64,000 nt of DNA. Source: Alteromonas antoniana (GTDB lineage Bacteria; Pseudomonadota; Gammaproteobacteria; Enterobacterales; Alteromonadaceae). This document shows, piece by piece, positions 34,918 through 43,110 of the stretch. How positions within the stretch are numbered: position 1 is the stretch's first letter; every line of letters starts with the position of its first letter. Position numbers and translations under genes: made by a program. The stretch spans positions 40,344-104,343 of the forward strand of contig NZ_JAESDH010000019.1 in assembly GCF_019249295.1 (NCBI RefSeq), read 5' to 3'. The notes beneath the pieces were generated by a model. The model saw nothing but the letters and a program-made list of their open reading frames with translations. It searched no databases and had not been told where the DNA came from.

Positions 34918-34946
34918 TAAAAAAATAGCTGCATTACGCAGCTATT
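34918..34946 (-). terminator. Terminator of the lipoprotein gene
   Basis: On the minus strand AATAGCTGC / GCAGCTATT with a five-base loop is followed by a U tract. It lies about 30 bases after the stop of the lipoprotein gene. The rest of the 377-base gap (34599-34975) shows nothing else I can support. Confidence 0.85.
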
Positions 34947-34975
34947 CATTATATTAGTAAAGTAAGAAGCACAAA

Positions 34976-35419
34976 CTAGCCAGCCCGTGTAATCAGCAAC
35001 CTGATTTCATTTCCACTGGCAGACATTATAGTAAAACGATAAGTGCCGGTATCAGACGGGGTGAATTGCAGTGTTTCAGAATCGCCGGCACAAATCAGAT
35101 AACTTGTGGTATTCACAGTAACGGGCTGACCCTTGTATTTCCCGCCACAGCTCTGTGACGGAGTCCAGTTAGCATCTGACACCTTAAAATCATAAGGCTG
35201 TCCATCGGCTATAAGCTCAACATCAACCTGCCAGCCGCCATTACCCTTGGTAAATTTATAGGGTGCGTTTGCTTCCCACCAGTTGAAAACACCACGTAAG
35301 TAAAGATTGGAAAATTCAACTTCCGGTGCAGAGGATATGCCTGGCACGTTGATAGACCCCGTGCTTGAGCAAGCTGACAGGGTGAGCAGAGAAAATAGGA
35401 ATAATGCTTTCTTTAACAC
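34976..35419 (-). CDS. Small lipoprotein with a carbohydrate-binding-like Ig fold
   Basis: A 147-residue protein with a lipoprotein signal ending LSAC, so it should be lipidated at Cys17. The mature part resembles the small beta-sandwich domain found in pullulanases and related starch-active proteins: LYLRGVFNWWEANAPYKF, a tryptophan pair, then WQVDVELIADGQPYDFKVSDANW and an end with GTYRFTIMSASGNEIRLLI. I infer a surface carbohydrate-binding or structural role; there is no catalytic domain. It follows the glyS gene by 67 bases on the same strand but has its own terminator. Confidence 0.68.
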   Translation of the reverse strand: MLKKALFLFSLLTLSACSSTGSINVPGISSAPEVEFSNLYLRGVFNWWEANAPYKFTKGNGGWQVDVELIADGQPYDFKVSDANWTPSQSCGGKYKGQPVTVNTTSYLICAGDSETLQFTPSDTGTYRFTIMSASGNEIRLLITRAG

Positions 35420-35486
35420 GATGTCCTCAAAAGAGCCCGGCTGAGTAAAGTAAATACCGGCCGGGCATGGTTACTGGTTGAACTTA

Positions 35487-37559
35487 CTATGCTTTCGCTA
35501 GTTGCGAAATGTCTGCGGTAGTGAGGAAAAGTTGCCTCAATAGCGCAAGTAACGCAAGGCGGTTCTGACGAATTTCGATGTCATCCGCCATTACCATGAC
35601 ATTATCAAAGAAGGCATCGATTTCTTCCCTAAGGGTCGCCAGAGCCGTCAGCACGGCTTGATAATTACCTTGGCTGGCAGACTGCGCAATATCACCTTCA
35701 ACTGCCTTTAGGGCATCGTAGAGGGCTTTTTCCGGTGCTTCCTGAAGCAAGGACGGTGAAATATCGGTAGACACCGGTGAGTCCTGCTTCGCTAGAATAT
35801 TTGCTACCCGCTTATTTGCTGCTGCCAGCGCTTCAGCTTGTTCGAGGTCCCTGAAAGCGGAAACCGCAGCAATGCGCGCAGCATAATCGGAAGGCTTGGT
35901 GGGGCGGCGAGCAGAGACAGACAGAATAACATCCATGCTGATCCCTTGGTCCTGTAGTAACGCTACGAAACGGCCAAGCACAAAATCCACGACCTGTGAC
36001 TGACACGCGTCGTTCGTCAGCTTGTCACCATACACTTCGGCAGCTTTTGCGACCAGATCTTCAAGGTCAAGCTTGAGGTTCTTTTCTACGATGATACGAA
36101 GGACACCAATAGCAGCGCGGCGCAACGCAAACGGATCTTTATCGCCTTTAGGCAATTGCCCAATACCAAAAATGCCTACCAGTGTATCCAGCTTGTCCGC
36201 CAGCGATACTGACGCAGCGATGTCACTGGTAGGAAGGTCATCACCGGCAAAGCGAGGCATGTATTGCTCATACAGCGCGCGGGCAACCTGCGGTTCTTCA
36301 CCGTCGTGCTCGGCATAATACATACCCATAACGCCCTGAACATCCGGAAACTCCATCACCATATTGGTCATGAGGTCTGTCTTTGAGAGTAACCCTGCAC
36401 GATGAGCCAGCGCGTCATTAGCTCCAATCTTACCGGCTATGAATCCTGCCAGCGTAGCGATGCGATCGGATTTATCTTTCAGCGTGCCCAGTTGCTTCTG
36501 GAAAAGGACGCTGCTAAGCGATTCCAGGCGGCTTTCCAGACTGGACTTCTTATCACTGTTAAAAAAGAACTCGGCGTCGGCCAGGCGAGGGCGGATAACC
36601 TTCTCATTACCCGATATGACCTGAGAGGGATCTTCGCTTTCAATGTTACTGACAAACAGGAATGTGTTCGATAATTCACCGTTATCATCTAACAGTGGCA
36701 CGTACTTCTGATCGTCTTTCATGGTATAGATCAGCGCTTCTTTCGGAACGTCGAGGAATGCCTTATCGAAACTGGCAGTCAGCACTACCGGCCATTCTAC
36801 CAGCGACGCAATTTCCTCTAACAGTTCATCATTGAAATCTGCATTGAGTCCGAGTGATTTCGCATTCGCTTCAAGCGACTCACGGACCTTGTCCGAGCGT
36901 GCCTGAAAATCAGCAATTACATAATGCGCTTCCAGTTTCGTTGCGTAATTATCTGCGTGGTCTAACTCAAAAGTGGGCTCGCCGTGGAAACGATGCCCCT
37001 GAATGACACGACCGCTGGCTAAACCAAGCGCTGTCAGGTTGACGACCTCACTACCGTAAAGCACAGCAAGTGTATGAACCGGACGAATAAACTGGGTGTT
37101 ATAGTTACCCCAACGCATAGGTTTAGGGATAGGCAATTTGCCGATGGCCTGGTTGAGTAAAGACTCAAGTAACGCCGATACAGGCTGGCCGGGTACGTTG
37201 GCTTTGTGCAGCAGCCATTCGCCTTTATCGGTAACAAGGCGCTCTGCATCCGCAACATCAATGCCGTTGCCGCGCGCCCAGCCAAGTGCCGCTTTGGTTG
37301 GATTACCTTCTGCATCAAAGGCAGCTGAAACTGCGGGACCGCGCTTCTCTACCACTTTGTCTTGCTGGCCTTCTGCCAGCTCTGTGACATAAACGGCCAA
37401 GCGACGTGGTGCTGCAAACCAGCTGACAGAAGAGAACGGTAACTCGGCTTGCTCAAGGGCAGCCTGAAACTGGGAAGCAAAGCTTTCTCCCAGGTTTTTA
37501 AGGGCTTTCGGGGGTAATTCTTCTGTGCCTAATTCAATAAGCAGGTTCTCTGTTCTCAC
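35487..37559 (-). CDS. glyS: Glycyl-tRNA synthetase beta subunit
   Basis: A 690-residue beta subunit of the alpha2beta2 glycyl-tRNA synthetase, with the start at the GTG at 37559, which overlaps the glyQ stop as GTGA; a longer frame upstream lies inside glyQ and is not real. The beginning [20 protein letters not shown] and the HD-like middle region are standard, and the C-terminal anticodon-binding part shows [20 protein letters not shown]. The length matches E. coli (689). Confidence 0.98.
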   Translation of the reverse strand: MRTENLLIELGTEELPPKALKNLGESFASQFQAALEQAELPFSSVSWFAAPRRLAVYVTELAEGQQDKVVEKRGPAVSAAFDAEGNPTKAALGWARGNGIDVADAERLVTDKGEWLLHKANVPGQPVSALLESLLNQAIGKLPIPKPMRWGNYNTQFIRPVHTLAVLYGSEVVNLTALGLASGRVIQGHRFHGEPTFELDHADNYATKLEAHYVIADFQARSDKVRESLEANAKSLGLNADFNDELLEEIASLVEWPVVLTASFDKAFLDVPKEALIYTMKDDQKYVPLLDDNGELSNTFLFVSNIESEDPSQVISGNEKVIRPRLADAEFFFNSDKKSSLESRLESLSSVLFQKQLGTLKDKSDRIATLAGFIAGKIGANDALAHRAGLLSKTDLMTNMVMEFPDVQGVMGMYYAEHDGEEPQVARALYEQYMPRFAGDDLPTSDIAASVSLADKLDTLVGIFGIGQLPKGDKDPFALRRAAIGVLRIIVEKNLKLDLEDLVAKAAEVYGDKLTNDACQSQVVDFVLGRFVALLQDQGISMDVILSVSARRPTKPSDYAARIAAVSAFRDLEQAEALAAANKRVANILAKQDSPVSTDISPSLLQEAPEKALYDALKAVEGDIAQSASQGNYQAVLTALATLREEIDAFFDNVMVMADDIEIRQNRLALLALLRQLFLTTADISQLAKA

Positions 37560-38467
37560 GCTGACGGCTCCTTGTTGCACAGGGGGAATCCCAGGGTTTC
37601 GCGGGCGGCGTAGTAGCTTTCTGCGCACGCTTTTGCCAGCGTTCTTACTCGTAAAATATAGCGCTGACGCTCAGTAACTGAAATTGCGTGACGCGCGTCC
37701 AGAAGATTAAACGCATGAGATGCCTTCATTACCTGTTCATAGGCAGGCAAGGGAAGGTTGTTTTCAATAAGCTGTTTACTGGCTGCCTCGCACTCATCGA
37801 AGGTGCGGAACAGGAAATCTACATTGGCATGTTCGAAATTATATGTGGATTGTTCCACTTCGTTCTGGTGGAAGACATCACCGTAGGTCACTTTCCCCAT
37901 CGGTCCGTCTGTCCATACCAGGTCATAAATAGAGTCAACGCCCTGAACATACATGGCCAGACGTTCGAGGCCATAGGTGATCTCTCCGGTCACCGGCTTA
38001 CACTCCAGGCCACCGACCTGTTGGAAATAGGTAAACTGCGTAACTTCCATGCCATTGAGCCAGACTTCCCAGCCAAGGCCCCAGGCCCCCAGCGTTGGTG
38101 ATTCCCAGTTATCTTCTACAAAGCGAATGTCATGCACCAGCGGATCAAAGCCTAACTCTTTCAGCGAGCCCAGATACAGCTCCTGAATATTGTCAGGAGA
38201 GGGCTTTAACATTACCTGAAACTGGTAGTAATGTTGCAGGCGGTTAGGGTTTTCACCATAGCGGCCATCGGTTGGACGGCGACAGGGCTGGACGTAGGCG
38301 CTGCTGATTGGCTCAGGGCCTAACGAGCGAAGAAAGGTCATAGGATGAAACGTACCTGCTCCTACTTCCATGTCCAGTGGCTGGATGATAACGCAGCCCT
38401 GGCGTGCCCAGTAATCCTGAAGCGCGAGGATCAACCCCTGAAAGGTTTTAATATCGTATTTCTGCAT
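37556..38467 (-). CDS. glyQ: Glycyl-tRNA synthetase alpha subunit
   Basis: The 303-residue catalytic alpha subunit, the same length as in E. coli. Class II synthetase features include [20 protein letters not shown], the motif-2 region [20 protein letters not shown] and [14 protein letters not shown]. It charges tRNA-Gly in complex with GlyS. The promoter should lie in the 129-base gap to tag. Confidence 0.99.
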   Translation of the reverse strand: MQKYDIKTFQGLILALQDYWARQGCVIIQPLDMEVGAGTFHPMTFLRSLGPEPISSAYVQPCRRPTDGRYGENPNRLQHYYQFQVMLKPSPDNIQELYLGSLKELGFDPLVHDIRFVEDNWESPTLGAWGLGWEVWLNGMEVTQFTYFQQVGGLECKPVTGEITYGLERLAMYVQGVDSIYDLVWTDGPMGKVTYGDVFHQNEVEQSTYNFEHANVDFLFRTFDECEAASKQLIENNLPLPAYEQVMKASHAFNLLDARHAISVTERQRYILRVRTLAKACAESYYAARETLGFPLCNKEPSA

Positions 38468-38596
38468 ACATTCGCTGCTTATATTTCTAACTGACTATTC
38501 AAAGGTGGCATAGTATACAATTTGTCAGGCAACGAATGTAGGCTTTCACCCCTGAAAACCGCATAAAATCAGGAATCAATTAAGGGTTAACTGGAT

Positions 38597-39184
38597 ATGG
38601 TTAAGCAAAATGTCCATCGCTGTGGCTGGGTGTCATCGGATCCTGAGTATCAGCGTTATCACGATGAAGAGTGGGGAAGGCCGGTCACAAACTCACAACA
38701 GCTGTTTGCCAAGCTGTGTCTTGACGGTCAACAGGCAGGACTGTCCTGGATAACCATTCTGAAAAAGCAGCAGAATTTTGAACAGGCGTTTTATCAGTTC
38801 GATCCGACGAAAATTGTCACTATGACTGACGATGATGTGGAAACGCTGATGCAAAACCCGGGGATCATACGCAATCGATTGAAGATTCAGTCGATAATCA
38901 GAAATGCCAACGGGTTTTTAAAGATTGAAGAGAAAGAAAGCTTCAGTGACTTTCTCTGGCAATTTACCGGCGGTAAAACCCTCATCAATCGCTGGGACAG
39001 TTTTCGTGATGCGCCAACAAAAACGGCTGAATCGATAGCGATGTCAAAAGCCCTGAAAAAAGCAGGTTTCAATTTTGTCGGGGAAACGATTTGCTATGCA
39101 TTTATGCAGGCAGTGGGGATGGTGAACGATCATGAAGTTAACTGCCACTGTTATCAGGCGTGCTGCGACGAGGCGGTGCGCTAA
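38597..39184 (+). CDS. tag: 3-methyladenine DNA glycosylase I
   Basis: A 195-residue TagI enzyme that removes 3-methyladenine from DNA. The start HRCGWV and YHDEEWGRP, the helix LSWITILKKQQNFEQAF and the C-terminal FVGETICYAFMQAVGMVNDHEVNCHCY, which with Cys near the start makes the zinc snap, are all visible. It is divergent from glyQ and convergent with the DUF2489 gene across a perfect hairpin. Confidence 0.97.
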   Translation: MVKQNVHRCGWVSSDPEYQRYHDEEWGRPVTNSQQLFAKLCLDGQQAGLSWITILKKQQNFEQAFYQFDPTKIVTMTDDDVETLMQNPGIIRNRLKIQSIIRNANGFLKIEEKESFSDFLWQFTGGKTLINRWDSFRDAPTKTAESIAMSKALKKAGFNFVGETICYAFMQAVGMVNDHEVNCHCYQACCDEAVR

Positions 39185-39220
39185 CAGGCAGTGAGATAAT
39201 CAGTTGAACCAGCTGTGATG

Positions 39221-39247
39221 TGTGAAGCGCTGTTACAGCGCTTCACA
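39221..39247. repeat. Perfect inverted repeat between convergent genes
   Basis: Arms TGTGAAGCGCTG and CAGCGCTTCACA (12 base pairs) around the loop TTA, which is also the reverse complement of the stop codon of the DUF2489 gene. There is no U tract, so it is either a weak terminator for both genes or a 3'-end stabiliser. Confidence 0.7.
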
Positions 39248-39682
39248 GTAGGCTTTAATCTCGGGTAGCTCGCTTAACACCTTACTTTCATGTTCTGACT
39301 CAATTTGCTCGCGGGCAACATCCTGTTTTCTGCGTTCCGCTTTTGACAGTTGTTGCCTGGCCTCCAGAATAGCAAAGCCACTCACCGCAACGAACAAGGC
39401 ATGGATATGCGGAAACTTGTTGCGGTAGTCGGGCTGCGGATCGACAGGCAGGGCGTGTAGCAGGTTAACAATACGAATTGCGCCTTCTGAGAGCTCGCAC
39501 TGCTGTTGCTCCATCGCCATTGAAATCGTAAGCACGCTCTCTGAAATGGTTTCTACACGCTTATCACGAGCCGCTTGCTGACGTTTATTTTGTTGTTTTA
39601 AAAGAAACAACAGGCGACCGGCGTAAAAGCCAAGTCCCAGTATGATTGCTACACCCGCAATCATGATAAGGGTCCACCACAT
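39233..39682 (-). CDS. DUF2489 membrane-anchored protein
   Basis: A 149-residue protein with one N-terminal membrane helix (LIMIAGVAIILGLGFYAGRLLFLL), then a charged cytoplasmic helical domain containing CELSEGAIRIVNLLHALP and HIHALFVAVSGFAILEAR, the pattern of DUF2489. Family function is unknown. It follows yihI by 11 bases and is likely co-transcribed with it, an association also seen in related genomes as far as I recall. Confidence 0.8.
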   Translation of the reverse strand: MWWTLIMIAGVAIILGLGFYAGRLLFLLKQQNKRQQAARDKRVETISESVLTISMAMEQQQCELSEGAIRIVNLLHALPVDPQPDYRNKFPHIHALFVAVSGFAILEARQQLSKAERRKQDVAREQIESEHESKVLSELPEIKAYCEAL

Positions 39683-39693
39683 TTCTGGCTCCG

Positions 39694-40209
39694 TTAACGC
39701 TTATAGTCGTCTATATCAATAGCGTCTAAATTATCGAACGGATCATCATCTTCCTGTTCGTCCTCGTCATCCATGTCGGCAATACCGAGCAAATCACATA
39801 CGATGCGGTGACGTGCCATCTTTTCGTCGACGTAAGCTTGCTCGGCCCGGGTAATCTTTTCGCCCTCGTCGAGTTTATCCAGCAATGTAGCAAGGCGTGT
39901 ATCAGCTTCCAGCGCCGCAAGTTCTTCGGCAGGATTAGCGTATTTTCGTGCCTGGGTCTTGGCCACGGGCGATGACGACGGTGGAGTCAGGTCTATTGGC
40001 TTTTTGCTGCCAACTCGCGGATCCTGATTTTTTCTGGGAGCCGACGAGGCTGTCGATTTCTGTTCAACATTGTGACGGTTACCCGCAGGTTTACCTTTAT
40101 GCTTTTTCGGCCTTTGTTTCTTGGCGTCTTTGTTCTGACTCGGTTTGAAATCAGGATCTTTACGAACACCAATGAGGCCGACTTTTCGGGTTTTCTTACT
40201 TCTGGCCAT
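39694..40209 (-). CDS. yihI: Der GTPase-activating protein YihI
   Basis: A 171-residue protein with a strongly basic first third (MARSKKTRKVGLIG ... KKQRPKKHKGKPAGN) and an acidic end (DMDDEDEQEDDDPFDNLDAI), with the central EELAALEADTRLATLLDKLD segment typical of YihI. In E. coli YihI stimulates the GTPase Der and tunes 50S ribosome assembly. It lies near engB, another ribosome-assembly GTPase gene, as in E. coli. Confidence 0.95.
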   Translation of the reverse strand: MARSKKTRKVGLIGVRKDPDFKPSQNKDAKKQRPKKHKGKPAGNRHNVEQKSTASSAPRKNQDPRVGSKKPIDLTPPSSSPVAKTQARKYANPAEELAALEADTRLATLLDKLDEGEKITRAEQAYVDEKMARHRIVCDLLGIADMDDEDEQEDDDPFDNLDAIDIDDYKR

Positions 40210-40265
40210 AGTTCCTTCGGTTTGGAATTGGGTAAATGAATGTCTGTGACTAGTATAACGTGGAT

Positions 40266-40916
40266 CTACGCTTCCTTCTGCATGAATACAACATCTGCAG
40301 CCGGAAAACTTACCGTAAAACCAAAAGTTCTGGCGATATAGTGAAATGTCGCCTCACTGAAGAAACAGACGTGAGTAGGGTCATTTTTGTAATGCCACGA
40401 TGTAAATCGTTGCTGGCTAATCACCCGCTTTGTCATTACGGCAAGCACACCCTCAGGTTTTAAAAGGCTTACCAGCAGTCTGAGCTCTTCGTCTGGCTTG
40501 TGAAAATGCTCAATGGCTTCGGTACAGGTGATGAAATCATACTTTTTGGTTAGCACAGCGCTATCAGGGAAGAACAGTGGGTCATAAATTGCCATATTCA
40601 TTCCTTCTGACGCGAGTATGTCGGCCAGAACTGGCGCCGGGCCACAGCCAAAATCAAGACCACTAAGGCCGGGAGGCAACGAGGCTGTCAAGGGTGATGC
40701 CAGGCGGAAGAGGAATTGCCGGTATCCCTGATCGTCGAAAGCATTCTCATGGAGTAAATATTCAGCATGTTCCTGATCGGCTGAAAGAAAACTTTCAGGA
40801 GGTACAAACACTAGTTCACACTGTCCACACTGATAATAGTTCCGCTTTCTATCCTGGTGATACAGACGTACGTCAGTGTGCTGACACAGTGGGCAGGAGG
40901 GGGAGTGTACTTTCAT
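40266..40916 (-). CDS. Zinc-ribbon class I SAM-dependent methyltransferase
   Basis: A 216-residue protein with an N-terminal zinc ribbon (CPLCQHTDVRLY ... YYQCGQCELVFVPPE) followed by a Rossmann methyltransferase domain: motif I LDFGCGPAPVLADIL at about 87, then FITCTEAIEHFHKPDEEL and LLKPEGVLAVMTKRV. The substrate is not clear; similar proteins methylate small molecules, sugars or proteins. It is separated from yihI by about 57 bases on the same strand. Confidence 0.85.
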   Translation of the reverse strand: MKVHSPSCPLCQHTDVRLYHQDRKRNYYQCGQCELVFVPPESFLSADQEHAEYLLHENAFDDQGYRQFLFRLASPLTASLPPGLSGLDFGCGPAPVLADILASEGMNMAIYDPLFFPDSAVLTKKYDFITCTEAIEHFHKPDEELRLLVSLLKPEGVLAVMTKRVISQQRFTSWHYKNDPTHVCFFSEATFHYIARTFGFTVSFPAADVVFMQKEA

Positions 40917-40942
40917 GAGAACAAGGTGATTTTTTAACGCGC

Positions 40943-41183
40943 AAAAAAGAAAAAAGGTGATGGCCTAAACCATCACCCTACATTGTTGAGTGTCAGATGA
41001 CACCTCTCCCGTTATTGCACTTCATTGTGCGGCTGGCTTCCCTTCGGGCTCCCCTTATTCTTTTTCTTCGCAGAGCTTTCTTTGTTGTTTTGGGTCTTCC
41101 TGACGCTTTATTGAGTCGTCCATGTTCGCTTTTTATTGTTGTTATTAAGCTTGGACTGTTTCGGTATTAGTTACCAAAACTAG
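40943..41183 (-). ncRNA. Candidate small RNA (or 3' UTR) downstream of cytochrome c4
   Basis: On the minus strand a promoter-like pair TTGTAA (41212-41217) and TATTCT (41190-41195), 16 bases apart, precedes about 240 bases that end in a strong terminator (GGTGATGG / CCATCACC at 40956-40977 followed by a U-rich run). The segment has no frame beyond about 22 codons with a plausible start. It contains five GGA triplets (ATGGAC, CAGGAA, GGGGAG, AGGGAA, GGGAGA), as CsrA/RsmA-sequestering RNAs often do. It could equally be a long untranslated end of the cytochrome c4 mRNA. Confidence 0.42.
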
Positions 41184-41263
41184 TGCAGTAGAATACAGGA
41201 ATAATTCTGAATTACAACTTTTTTGCTAACAAAAATTTAACAACACTGTTTTATAACGGAAAA

Positions 41264-41887
41264 TTAGTGTAATCCTGAGATGTAATTCGACAAAATTGTG
41301 ATGTCTTCATCTGTCAGTTTAGAGGCAATATCGCGCATCATGCCGTTCATATCATTATGACGCTGGCCTGAGCGAAATGCTTTAAGCTGTGCTTCTGTAT
41401 ACGTAGCATGCTGACCACTGATATCAGGAAATCCTGCCAGTGCCATGCCGTTTCCTTTTGGACCATGACATGCGATACATGCTGTGATGCCACGTTCCTC
41501 GTCACCGCCCTGATATAATGCCTGACCCGGTTCTACATATTCTTCCGGCGTTTCGCCTGGTTTCATTTCCTGACTCGAGAAGTAGGCGGCCAGGTCCTGC
41601 ATGTCCTGTTCAGAGAGAGGCGCAGCCATACCGTTCATCACTGCGTTATTACGGCCTTCTTCACCACCTGTCTTAGAGGCAAGTTTGAATTCCTGCAACT
41701 GCTTAACCAGATAGTTTTCATGCTGTCCTGCAATTTTAGGATTCATTTCGATCATGCTGTTTCCATCAGGACCGTGGCATGCAGCACAAACTGCAGACTT
41801 TGCCTTTCCTGCTTCAGCATCACCTTCTGCGACGGCTGTGGCAGACAACCCCAACGACATACATACCAACAAACACAGTTTTTTCAT
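41264..41887 (-). CDS. Cytochrome c4
   Basis: A 207-residue periplasmic dihaem cytochrome. The ATG at 41887 gives a good signal peptide (MKKLCLLVCMSLGLSATAVA); the frame is open further upstream but without conserved residues. Two haem-binding motifs are visible, CAACH near residue 36 and CIACH near 138, each followed by GPDGN or GPKGN, and methionines in VMNGMA and DMNGMM serve as axial ligands. Cytochrome c4 passes electrons to terminal oxidases. It is divergent from engB. Confidence 0.95.
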   Translation of the reverse strand: MKKLCLLVCMSLGLSATAVAEGDAEAGKAKSAVCAACHGPDGNSMIEMNPKIAGQHENYLVKQLQEFKLASKTGGEEGRNNAVMNGMAAPLSEQDMQDLAAYFSSQEMKPGETPEEYVEPGQALYQGGDEERGITACIACHGPKGNGMALAGFPDISGQHATYTEAQLKAFRSGQRHNDMNGMMRDIASKLTDEDITILSNYISGLH

Positions 41888-42059
41888 AATCAATCTCTTA
41901 AAAGGATCCAACGGCTCGCGTGACATACGTGATATCATGCGTATTTTACACATTTACCGCGCCAGAAAAACCTATTCCATGATAAAACTATGGTTTTACG
42001 CTTTTTTATCATGCAGCGGCTGTCAAAAGATCTAAACAAAAGGTAGGCACAACAAGGCC

Positions 42060-42683
42060 ATGACGTATTTTACCAAAGCTAAATTTCTTATGAGTGCGCC
42101 GGACATCGGTCATTTAAAACAGGACGGTGGCATTGAAGTGGCCTTTGCTGGCCGATCAAATGCCGGAAAATCGAGTGCCCTGAACTCGCTGACGCGCCAA
42201 AAAAGCCTGGCCAGAACCAGTAAAACGCCTGGGCGCACGCAAATGATCAATATTTTCGAGCTCGATGAACACCGGCGATTAGTGGATTTACCCGGCTATG
42301 GTTTCGCCCAGGTGCCGCTGGCAATGAAGAAAAAATGGCAGAAGTCGTTGGGTGAATATCTACAGAAACGCGAACAATTACGCGGACTGGTCGTGTTGAT
42401 GGACATTCGTCATCCGTTTAAAGATCTTGATCAGGAACTTATTCACTGGGCAGTCAGCGCCGAATTACCGGTTCTTGCGCTGTTGACAAAGTCAGACAAA
42501 CTCAAGTCGGGAAAACGAAAAGCGCAGTTACTCATGGCGCGTGAAGCGGCTATGGCATTCTGCGGCGATGTGACAGTGCACACATTCTCCTCTTTGAACA
42601 AACAAGGATTACCTGAGTTGGAACAGGTGCTGACGGCGTGGCTGGGATTGGAAGAGACGCCAGAACAAGATTCAGATGCCTGA
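42060..42683 (+). CDS. engB: Ribosome-assembly GTPase EngB (YihA)
   Basis: A 207-residue single-domain GTPase. The G1 loop is [14 protein letters not shown] at about 32, G2 TPGRTQ, G3 VDLPGYG, G4 TKSDKL and G5 SSLNKQG. YihA/YsxC proteins act in late 50S assembly. The polA-spf-engB order is that of E. coli. The terminator-like hairpin just after the stop has its U tract on the other strand. Confidence 0.97.
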   Translation: MTYFTKAKFLMSAPDIGHLKQDGGIEVAFAGRSNAGKSSALNSLTRQKSLARTSKTPGRTQMINIFELDEHRRLVDLPGYGFAQVPLAMKKKWQKSLGEYLQKREQLRGLVVLMDIRHPFKDLDQELIHWAVSAELPVLALLTKSDKLKSGKRKAQLLMAREAAMAFCGDVTVHTFSSLNKQGLPELEQVLTAWLGLEETPEQDSDA

Positions 42684-42685
42684 AT

Positions 42686-42716
42686 AAAAAATGCCCCATC
42701 AATGGATGGGGCATAA
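42686..42716 (-). terminator. Terminator reading from the spf side towards engB
   Basis: A hairpin TGCCCCATC / GATGGGGCA with a run of A on its left, which gives six U on the minus strand. On the plus strand no T run follows, so it ends a leftward transcript that starts somewhere in 42720-42925. Confidence 0.75.
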
Positions 42717-42926
42717 AAGGACTGAGAGAAAACACATAAAAACCGTAGATAAGAGCCTCTTCAAGCGTAATAAGTTCCTTCCTTCTCCTATTTTTTTCAG
42801 AAAAAAGTAAAACTTTTTGAAAAGTCTTTAATAATCATTGTGATAGAGAATTCTGATTGCAGGGGTAATTTACCAACTTGCGCTGACTGTGTACCCGTTT
42901 TGTGGGTTGGTATTAATCTGCAGGCA

Positions 42927-42998
42927 TAAAAAAACCCCGACAATGTGTCGGGGTTAAAGCAAAGGTTTGAAAACAGCTTTCTCACCTCTGTACCCTAC
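42927..42998 (-). ncRNA. spf: Spot 42 RNA, short form
   Basis: On the minus strand the RNA starts GTAGGGTACAGAGGTGAGA, almost identical to the start of E. coli Spot 42, and ends with the terminator ACCCCGAC / GTCGGGGT plus seven U. It lies between engB and polA exactly as in E. coli. A promoter TTGCCT-16-TACTCT precedes it. Spot 42 is an Hfq-binding RNA repressed by CRP-cAMP that tunes carbon metabolism. This copy is about 71 bases against 109 in E. coli, lacking the middle part. Confidence 0.85.
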
Positions 42999-43110
42999 GC
43001 TTATAAGAGTAACGCAGAGGACAAAAAAGGCAAGAAAAAAATGTAATTAAATTACCAAAAGACTGAAAATCAGACGATTTTATTGCGGTATCTTGTAATG
43101 AAATTACCTT

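Noticed and set aside
37560..37628. N-terminal extension of glyS upstream of 37559
   Set aside because: It lies inside glyQ, has no family similarity, and the GTGA overlap at 37556-37559 is the usual arrangement.
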